Below are positions 57,001 to 64,000 of a DNA stretch of 64,000 nt, piece after piece. Both the position numbers and the translations under genes were made by a program. Below the pieces are notes generated by a model that worked only from the letters and a program-made list of their open reading frames with translations, ran no database searches and was not told the DNA's origin. Location: assembly GCA_037178675.1 (NCBI GenBank), contig JAYMGJ010000380.1, positions 62,001 to 126,000 on the forward strand, given 5' to 3'. The DNA is from Scleroderma bovista (lineage: Eukaryota; Basidiomycota; Agaricomycetes; Boletales; Sclerodermataceae). Positions within the stretch are counted from its first letter, which is position 1. Every line of letters begins with the position of its first letter.

Positions 57001-57754
57001 TACTGCAACTACCAGCAGGACAACTGGGCGGACCTACTCCCATTGGCGGAGTTCGCATACAACAATGCACCTAGTGCTACTACCGGAGTTTCACCCTTCT
57101 TTGCCAACAAAGGTTACCACCCTAACATCTCCGTTTACCCAAGAACGAGATATGACCTCTGCACGGGCTCGTGATTACGCAGTCGACCTCGAGTCGCTGC
57201 ACCAATACCTTCGAGAAGAAATGGCCAACGCGCAACTTCGCTACCAAGGTCCAGCTGATGCCAAACGTACTCCGGCACCGGACTTCAAGGTTGGCGACCA
57301 AGTATATGTGAAAGCCAAATACTTCCAGTCTACTCGACCATCCAAAAAGCTATCAGAGAAGAACCTGGGGCCCTACACTATCATCGCGCAAGTAGGCTCC
57401 CTCTCTTTTACGCTCCGTCTTCCAGATTCCATGCGCGCAGTTCACCCCGTCTTCCATGTCTCCCAACTCGAACCGGCCATACCTAATACCATACCAGACC
57501 GGCTGCAACCTCCTCCGCCACCGGTCGAAGTAGATGGTGAACCGGAGTTCGAGATCTCTGAGATCCTCGACTCCAAGGTTGACCGTCGACGCAGAACGTG
57601 CAAGTTGCTTTACTTGGTACGTTGGTCCGGTTACGAAGGAACTGACGAAGAAACGTCATGGCTACTCGCCACGGAACTAGGCAACGCTACGGAACTGTTA
57701 GAAGATTATCATGTCCGGTACCCGGACAAACCCGGACCACTCGCGTCTATGTAG
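54037..57754 (+). pseudogene. Gypsy A pol: protease, RT, RNase H, integrase, chromodomain (one frameshift)
   Basis: The protease signature LVDSGSTHCFVD is near 54199-54235. RT has [20 protein letters not shown], the KIDLRHAYHLVRI segment and the catalytic VVVYLDDILIYSED near 55325-55365. RNase H has IIVETDASNYTVAGI (55765). Integrase: the HHCC zinc region (HPLAGHFGQNRT, then CTSCARAKTP), the DDE core (MDFIEQLP, DRGTEF) and HPEGDGQTERSN. A chromodomain lies at about 57560-57740 (KLLYLVRWSGYEGTDEETSW). The frame breaks at 57141-57142, where one extra A in CCCAAGAACG separates the integrase end from the chromodomain frame (57143-57754). There is no other stop. Confidence 0.95.
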
Positions 57755-57921
57755 TAATACTCTCGCTCTCTGTTTCTTTTATCCGTCTCTCTTATCTGTT
57801 TCACTCTCTGTTTCACTTCATCTTGTAATATCACTCACTAAACTCAGATCACTTTTCTTTATAAACAAAAAAAAAGTCAAACTAATTACACTTTCTATTT
57901 ACAAAGTCCGGACCGGACCAC
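57755..57921. other. Spacer between two convergent ORFs
   Basis: T-rich (CTCTCTGTTTC repeats), including a run of nine A at 57868-57876. Probably holds 3' ends of both the sense pol RNA and the antisense RNA. No strict polyadenylation signal is assigned. Confidence 0.4.
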
Positions 57922-58991
57922 TTACTCCGGAACAGCGCCGCCAGGGTTCTCCTGCTCCTCTTGGAGCCCCTGGACCTCCTGTTCGACCTCCTCCGGGTCG
58001 ACCTCCGGCTCGCTGTCCTCCGACTCCTCGTCCTCGTCCCAAGGCGCCGTAAAGAAACGGCATTCCTCGAGGAATGTCTCGAGGCCGGCCGTCAGCCGCT
58101 CATTTCCTTTGGCCACCGAGCGGGTGGCATCCGCGACCTGGCGCATCTGCCCGGTCATCTCCTCCACCGCTCCGGTCAACTTGTCCAGCCGCTCCAGGAA
58201 CGGCCCAGGGTCAAACCCGGGCCGTTTCCCAGACGGTCCCGGTACTTCGACGATGTCGTCGTCGTCGACGACCTTCGCAACCGTCTTCTTCTTTTTCCGC
58301 TTCTCCCCTCCTCGCGGCGACGTTGCGACCTCCTTCGCCTTGCCCTTCCCTTTGTCCTCTACCGGACCCGGACCTCCTACCTCCGGCCACTCGCACCGCT
58401 CCTTGAGCCCGGCGCACTTCATGCACGCGCGCTGCTTGGGCCTTTCCGGGTCTCGTTCGCACTTGGCCTTGTGCTTGGCACAACGAACGCACCTGCCAGG
58501 AAATTAATGAAAAATCGTAGAAGAAGATAAAAAACTGCTTACCGGGCTTCCTCACTCCGGTCACCACTCGGACCTGCCTCCGGCTCCTCCCTCATCCTCT
58601 TCTTCGACGCCTCCTGCGCCATCGCTCTCTGCCTCGCTGCGACCTCTGCAGCCCTTCACTGCACCTCCGCCCTGTCCTTCTCCGCTTGCTCACGCGCCTG
58701 GCGCTCCGCCTCCTCTCTTGCCTTCTGCTCCGCCTCCGCCTTAGCGCGCTCCGCCTCCTCGCGAGCCCTTGCCTCCGCCTCTTCGCGCGCTCGCCTCTCC
58801 GCCTCTTCCTTACGCTGCTTCTCCTCCCTCTTCACTTGCTTGCGACGACGACGTTCCTTCGCCTTAGCGTCGAGGACGTCGGACTCGTCCTCGCTACCGG
58901 ACTGAAGCTCCGGTGTTGGGGCCTTCGTCCAATCCCTGGACTCGGTGGCAGCAGAGGCGATGGGGCTGGTGGACTTAGCAGTGTTCGACAT
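57922..58991 (-). pseudogene. Antisense accessory gene of Gypsy A: coiled-coil, Zn2Cys6-like protein
   Basis: Minus strand, ATG 58989-58991 (MSNTAKSTSP). Exon 1 (58543-58991) encodes an acidic start and then a long Ala/Arg/Glu coiled coil (KREEKQRKEEAERRAREEAE). A TGA at 58656-58658 interrupts it, consistent with CGA decay. A 50-bp intron (58493-58542, GTAAGC to GGCAG) joins in phase to exon 2. Exon 2 opens with six cysteines, CVRCAKHKAKC then CMKCAGLKERC, spacing C-X2-C-X6-C-X11-C-X2-C-X6-C. A Lys-rich stretch (GGEKRKKKKTVAKV), a helix (LDKLTGAVEEMTGQMRQVAD) and an acidic tail end at 57922. The cysteine spacing resembles fungal Zn2Cys6 DNA-binding domains. A role in element control is inference only. 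It is convergent with pol. Confidence 0.7.
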
Positions 58992-59042
58992 GTTTTGATC
59001 GATGGCAGGAAACTGGGGGTAAGAGGCCAAACCGGTCTGATC

Positions 59043-59048
59043 TTTATA
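59043..59048 (-). promoter_or_regulatory. TATA box of the antisense gene
   Basis: The minus strand reads CCTATAAAGATC, 52 nt upstream of the ATG at 58991. Its position suggests the antisense gene has its own promoter inside the element. Confidence 0.5.
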
Positions 59049-59156
59049 GGTCCAAATTTCGTACCCAGACAATCACTCCGGACTCCGCATTGTTCTAGGC
59101 GACCACACGACAGCCTCATTGGGGCCTCATGGGTTCGGCCCCTAAAAGGGGGATAC

Positions 59157-59798
59157 TGTTACGACCATGTCCAACTCCAGGTCCTATCCGGTCACTCCGG
59201 TCACTTCGCAGCTTTACAGCTCAACTCCGGTCGCCCACCAGTTACTCCGGTCGTGCTCATGCAGATAACCTTCCGTTAAGCACGACCCTTGGTCTATGCT
59301 CTATTCGTTCGTTACCACACCTCGCCGTCAACCCTGCTTGGTCGTGAGTTCTCCGTGTACTTGTTATATCTCCTGCCTTGTATTATTTTCACCGGACCTG
59401 ATTTATTTTACCCGGACCTGACTTTATTTTCATCGGACCTGACCTAGTACTTTCTCCGGTTATCCCTTGTCCGCCCTTTGGGCTGTTTACTTGTCACCGT
59501 ATATACTCGACCCTAGTTCTCCGTAGTAGAAGTACCCTGTACTCCGTCCTGTGTACCTCAGTCTGAAATCAACCATAGTCACTACTCCTGTCTTGCCTGT
59601 CTCCGTCTCTGTCTCCGTCTCCTATCCCTTGACCGGAACCTACGCAAGGGATCAACGCTCGTTGTCCTTAGTCGTTGAATCCAAGCAGTCACCAACTCCG
59701 GCCGGACTAATCTCTCGTCCAGCCCTCTGCCCTCTTCCTTCGTCCGCGCTCGTCCGGACTTGACCGGACCCCCTACCGGAGTAGACCCGGACTTGACA
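59157..59798 (+). repeat. 3' LTR of the family A Gypsy
   Basis: 642 bp, the same length as the 5' LTR. Differences include CCGGG/CCAGG, CGCTCACG/TGCTCATG and AGCGG/AGCAG, mostly CpG transitions. Confidence 0.96.
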
Positions 59799-59887
59799 TA
59801 GCCTAGGTATATGGAGACAAGAGAGTAGCGAATGGAAGGGTGAGTCCAAGTTGGTGAAACGGAAGACAAGGTCTTGGGTGGTAGCAG

Positions 59888-61985
59888 TGTCATGCACCAA
59901 ACAGGTTTGGTACAGTGAACTTGGAAGATAACACCTATATCAAATGATCCTTATGCGAAGGATAAGCACGATGGACCCTCATCATAGCCATCTATCACAC
60001 AAGAAGACTATCCTGATGCGAGAGATGAATGCCAATGCAGACAGTCATCTATCACACAAGAGCTGCCAAGAAGCAGAAGAAACTGAAGGAATAACATCAA
60101 TTGTGGTATGAGAAAGGAATGCACACATCTGCAGTCCAACTTCCATACCAAAACAATCAAAGAAGCCGAAGAATTGATGGAGAAACAAAGGAGAAAGAGA
60201 AGAAATGGTTTTTAGCGCCCAAATGTCATTTTTAGGCGCCCAGTGCTGGCATTCCAATATTTTGAATAGCTCCATCGTTTCTGAAGCTATCAGGCACATG
60301 ACTATACCGTCAGAGAGCCTAGAACGTGGTCTATCTGCCTGTCAAGTTCCGATGCAAATCTGTTCATTTTCCACAGAGATATTCCCCCCACAATCCAGAC
60401 ATTCACTTCATCGCTCACTATGGGGTCCGTATTTTCTCTGGATCATTTCTCCACTATTGCTGCAGATCTCCACTATGTCCTGCTCTTAGGACAGCCTCTC
60501 CCAGAGTTCCCATGCACTGCCTGGCACATATCTTCCCAGCCTGCTCCCTCAGTCCCTCTTGTTCTCGGTCAGTATGTTCTCCTCGTCAGTCCTGCGTTAA
60601 GGACGTACTTTGGTCATCTTAGGTCTATTTTCAAGCTTGAGAAGTCTTCTCTGGTCGTCTCTGTGTCCCCTGAGCCCTCAGCCTATGGTCCCTTCCTCCC
60701 AGATACTTGCCATGTCCATCTTCCTCTGTCATTCATCTCGCTTCCCTGGATGCATTGAATTCAATACTCTATCCACTTCCCCACTTTCAGACGATGTCCC
60801 CCAGCACCATGACAGTTATGCCCCCACTTTATAGTGCTATTAGGAAGAAGAACCCTCTCTCATTCTTTCCCAGAAGAGAGCTCGTCAAGGGAGCCCATGG
60901 TTGCACTTCAGCAGCGCTAGAACACATGCACTATACCTTAGTGTATGGTGACCCCCCAAAAGACCTCTGGACCCCTGGTACCCTTCTTGTGGCTGTTTTG
61001 TCTTGCATCAATCCCCCTGTTTATCTCAGATCTTCCCCATTGTTGTCCCATCAAATTCCTGATGGTACACAGCCCCCCATCAAACTTCTTAGGCTGTGCA
61101 TCAATGACTTCTTTTGCTGTGCAGTGACTCATCCCTTGCTTACTGATGCTCTCTTGTCATCAGTATTACTCTATCCCTTTCGCATTTTTGGTATATTACT
61201 CAGCTGATGACTCACTCCCTTACCAATCAATCTTGTCATGCAGCTTACTCATTCCTTTACTCAGCAGCTTATTCATGCTTCCTATGCTTACTCATTCCTG
61301 CTTATCCCTTGCTTACTGATTGCTTACAAACCCCTTACAAAGCTCTTACCAATCCCTTACCAATCCTTGACAAATTCTGCTTACTCCCTTCTCTTTTTGT
61401 ACTTTAATGCTGTGCCCCTCCATGTATTTAACCCCTGGACTCAGCCCAGTGAAAAAAAGACCCAATTGTACGAAATTATCCCTCTCTCAGACTCTCTCAG
61501 TCAGTATCCCCTCAGCTCTTTGAGTCTTGTAAGCTTCAGTGAAGGTCTAAAGGCTCTGATATCTCAAGTTTATTCAATCCATTCAAGTCCAAGTATTTCT
61601 CTAGGCTCAAGCAGAGTTTAGCCAGTCAATCCTTCATCTCTCATTGCTTCTGGACGTCAGGAGCCCCCTTGTCCCCTTCCTGCACCAATCTCTAGGTGTA
61701 GTATCACTGTTTCAGCCTCAGTCAACCCAATCCCCACTTTGACACTTCCTAGATTTTAGGAAGAGTCCAGACCCCTATCCCCTTCGTCTTCTATTACTCC
61801 TGTACCCCAGGAGTATCCTGCATCACTGTCTGCATCACCCTGTTGGTGTAGATCCCTTTTCCCCCTTCTCAGCATATTCTCTCTGGACACCACGGAGGTA
61901 AACCACCACTCGCACATTTTTGTAGTCCTTTGTTGGTGTTGTGTTTGGGTTATTACTCTGACCCAAATCCACACTTTGAATCACA
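59888..61985 (+). repeat. Repeat B copy 4 (2098 bp)
   Basis: TGTCATGCACC to GAATCACA. Flanks GCAG (59884-59887) and GTGG (61986-61989): both are single CpG-decay products of GCGG, so the TSD was probably GCGG. Uninterrupted. It keeps the empty site for the Copia solo LTR. Confidence 0.82.
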
Positions 61986-62689
61986 GTGGGTGGTTTCTGA
62001 GCAGAGGTGGTTCCTTCCAATCAAGGAAGAACCAGAGTTGCTTTCAGAGTTAGATTGCAGTCATGGGGGTTAGCCATCGCAAGCTGGATAGAAGCAGGTG
62101 GGTTTGCCTGGAGTTACCAGGAGTTCAACTGGCTAGTCGACAAGGGGTCAGAGAGAGCAGGAGGTGGAAGTAAATTCCGAAGTTTTGGAAACTAGGTTCC
62201 CAGGGGTGGCGTCAGGGGCTTGGCAAACACTGCAAGGTATTCGGCGGTAATACAAACTAATACCTAATTGATCAACAGATCCTTGTAGGTGGTATGTTAT
62301 GTTTCAACATTACTCCTATTAGTAGTTTCCGAGCAAGGGTTGTGCATGGAGGCACAGATTTGTGCATATAGCACCAGATTGCACTGGAGGTGTGGATTGT
62401 GCAAAAGAGCACGAAGGTTTGTGTGCAGAGACACAGAGGTGTGCACAGGGGCATGGAGAGAGTTTGTGCAACAATGCCAGAGGAGTGGAGATGACCGGAG
62501 TTGACAATTTCAGAAAGGACAGACTCGGAGGTTGACAAGATAGTCGGAGACAGGTAAAAGGGGTCAGAAAGACAGACTGGATGGCAGGAGTTCCGGAAAT
62601 AGGGGTTTCCGATGGGTAACAGCAAAGCCTGTTAGTCCGGGTAGGTGGAGAAAGTCCAGAGATACCAAAGCGATCAGGTGGAGATGTGA
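61986..62689. other. Non-coding TE remnant
   Basis: Contains GTTAGATTGCAG as in the C LTR (45919-45930), and TGACCGGAGTT and TTCCGG words like the C internal region. No gene recognised. Confidence 0.4.
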
Positions 62690-63000
62690 CCGGAGTTAGC
62701 ACACAGGGCACAGGAGGTGACTGGAGTTGGTGTGCAGCCACAGAAGATGACTGGAGTTAGTGTACTGGGCACAGCAGGCAACTGGAGTTAGCACACAGGG
62801 CACAGGAGATGACTGGAGTTAGTGTGCAACCACAGGAGTTGACCGGAGTTAGTGCACAGCCACAGGAGATGACAAGCATTGGTGCACTGGGCACAGAAGG
62901 TAACTAGTAAAGGTAGTACACAGGTCACAGGAGGTGACTGAAGTTAGTGCACAACCAGGAGTTGACTGGAGTTAGTGCGCAGCCACAAGGAGTGACCTTT
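62690..63000. repeat. Minisatellite, about nine units of 30-35 bp
   Basis: Units share the core TGACTGGAGTTAGTG followed by a CAGCCACAGGAG- or GGGCACAGGAG-type half. Two alternating half-units (AGCCACAG and GGGCACAG) suggest a higher-order arrangement. No coding role seen. Confidence 0.8.
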
Positions 63001-63326
63001 TCACTAGAGGGAGCCCAAGCGAACAGTAGGGTGACCGGAGTTTTGAGCTAAAACATTGGAGTTGGTTATAGAGTTTACCCATCTGTTTGCAATGTAGCTC
63101 AACACCCCTTGCTTGTACTCTTGGCAAGCTGTCATTATTGATTCACCTCATGAGGTACAATGCAATTTGTGAGCTGGTAGCTAGAGATGGGGGTTGCAAA
63201 TGGCAAGAAATCATCCAAGAAATTCCTAACTCCTTGGTTCTCCACCCAGTTAAATGGCAGGCCACAAGAAGCTGTGATGTTAGCAATGTGACACTCAAAT
63301 CATTCCTGATGAGCATCTGACCACTG
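63001..63326. other. No gene assigned; one short plus-strand ORF
   Basis: The 77-residue ORF 63087-63320 has protein-like text (YNAICELVARDGGCKWQEII), but I do not recognise it and cannot rule out chance. Confidence 0.3.
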
Positions 63327-63915
63327 CTAAGAAACAATAGGACTGGCAGGTGGAGGGGTCCCAGATGGAAGATGCTGAGATGAAACTCGCCTATGCTTCA
63401 AGACAGGAAGAGGAAGGCTATCTGCTCCTGGGGTACCAGAGTGAGAAGGAGGGGCACTAGATGGCAAAAGAACAGAACTTGGTATAGGACTCACAGGGCC
63501 AGGAAATGGTGATGGAGAATATGAAAACCCACCCAGGGGCATTAGTCTAGGGTCAATGACTGGTGTCAATGATGCTGTAGACATAGTGCCTGGGGGAGAA
63601 ATCTGGATCAATGATGGAAATTGAACAAGAGATCCAGTGGCAAGTGCCTGTGCAGAAGGGGGAACAAAGACATGAGTTGTCACAATTGGATGAAGAGGGG
63701 GTGCAGCTGCAGGCTGTAAATGAGAGCTAGCCACACTAGTAGTATTGGCACCCTGAATCCACCTGTGGTCAATAACCTGCTGTTCTGCCTGACAATGAAT
63801 CTCATCAGGCTGATGGTCATAGTTCTTGAGATGCAGAACCATTGTATCTGAGCATCCCTGCAGCCAGGGACATCTTGGATCTTTGCTATAGCTCATGCCA
63901 TAGCCCCACACTGCA
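63327..63915 (-). CDS. Hypothetical protein exon with C2H2-like start and Pro/Ser-rich tail
   Basis: The minus-strand frame opens after CTATTGCAG, a good 3' splice site (about 63916-63924), so this is probably an internal or last exon rather than a gene with its ATG at 63911. Its first 35 residues contain C-x5-C-x6-H-x5-H (CPWLQGC, then LHLKNYDH), a possible zinc finger. The remaining 150 residues are Pro/Ser/Thr-rich and low in complexity, ending at 63327. Upstream exons would lie beyond the window. It resembles TE-associated hypothetical proteins of Agaricomycetes in style, without a family I can name. Confidence 0.45.
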
Positions 63916-64000
63916 ATAGATCAAATATTTGAGATAAAATACATTAGCTTTGTCATTAAGTTTTAAAAAGATGGTACAAACTCCACTCTATAATCTACTC
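63916..64000. other. Probable intron or upstream sequence of the 63327 exon
   Basis: AT-rich 85 bp to the window end, with no further coding signal visible. Confidence 0.3.

Larger units (their letters stand above)
51884..59798 (+). mobile_element. Full-length Ty3/Gypsy chromovirus (7915 bp), family A, with an antisense gene
   Basis: Two 642-bp LTRs (51884-52525, 59157-59798) with about 14 differences by eye. Perfect TSD TAGCC at 51879-51883 and 59799-59803. Order: LTR, self-priming site, gag, pol with chromodomain, 1.4-kb spacer with a minus-strand gene, polypurine tract (59144-59156, AAAAGGGGGATAC), LTR. Coding damage is one inserted base in pol and one stop in the antisense gene. It is the youngest-looking large insertion together with the family E element. 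Confidence 0.97.

Noticed and set aside
1..64000. CRISPR arrays, rRNA or tRNA genes, prokaryotic operons
   Set aside because: No regularly spaced repeats, and no tRNA or rRNA gene was seen by eye. The only tRNA-like signal is the 12-nt primer site at 3946-3957.

Overview
The window looks like repeat-dense DNA from a basidiomycete fungus, most likely an Agaricomycete. The evidence is the set of families present: Plavaka and KDZ transposases, chromodomain-bearing Ty3/Gypsy elements, a Copia element, a Tad-like LINE ORF1, PIF/Harbinger and Tc1 elements, an Agaricomycete-type F-box/LRR-like gene fragment, and introns of about 50 nt. I see no intact housekeeping gene, rRNA, tRNA or CRISPR array. 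Almost everything is a transposable element (TE), a solo LTR, or a TE-associated gene broken by later insertions.

Layout. 1-4245: the 5' two thirds of a Copia element (minus strand), cut by the window edge. 4246-9548: solo LTRs nested in one another, a LINE ORF1 fragment and a solo Copia LTR. 10612-13722: a TE-associated minus-strand gene with a six-cysteine cluster, split by two solo LTRs. 14564-15476: the 5' half of a plus-strand gene. 15477-17767: repeats. 17768-19265: Plavaka transposase remnant. 19483-22372: small inverted-repeat elements and an old solo LTR. 22690-31231: KDZ transposase remnant divergent from a multi-exon companion gene, which carries a 3.85-kb Harbinger element. 31304-31793: the 3' half of the 14564 gene, on the opposite strand. 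31794-35315: repeats. 35316-37434: fragments of Plavaka and an F-box/LRR-like gene. 37435-46109: LTRs of one Gypsy family, with a full-length second Gypsy element (38774-45106) nested inside. 47595-51461: a diverged 2-kb LTR carrying a fold-back Tc1 element. 51884-59798: a full-length Gypsy element with an antisense gene. 59888-63000: more repeats and a minisatellite. 63327-63915: an unrecognised exon.

Repeat families named here: A (642-bp Gypsy LTR, starts TGTTACGACC, ends TTGACA), B (2.1-kb LTR-like, TGTCACGCACC to GACTCACA), B' (diverged B), C (about 1.2-kb LTR, TGTCATATCC to CTTGACA), E (369-bp LTR of the second Gypsy), F (621-bp LTR). Target-site duplications (TSDs) are readable for most insertions, so their order can be reconstructed.

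Main observations. (1) Two inverted B copies carry swapped flanks. Undoing one inversion of 17574-31793 restores a 4-bp TSD at each B copy, rejoins an open reading frame at 15476/31793 and rebuilds a C LTR. (2) The Gypsy at 51884-59798 carries, antisense between pol and the 3' LTR, a TATA-led, intron-containing gene for a coiled-coil protein with a C-X2-C-X6-C-X11-C-X2-C-X6-C cluster. (3) Both full-length Gypsy elements have Tf1-like self-priming sites and candidate -1 frameshift heptamers. (4) Older copies have lost CpG by C-to-T change, and several nonsense codons fit the same decay.
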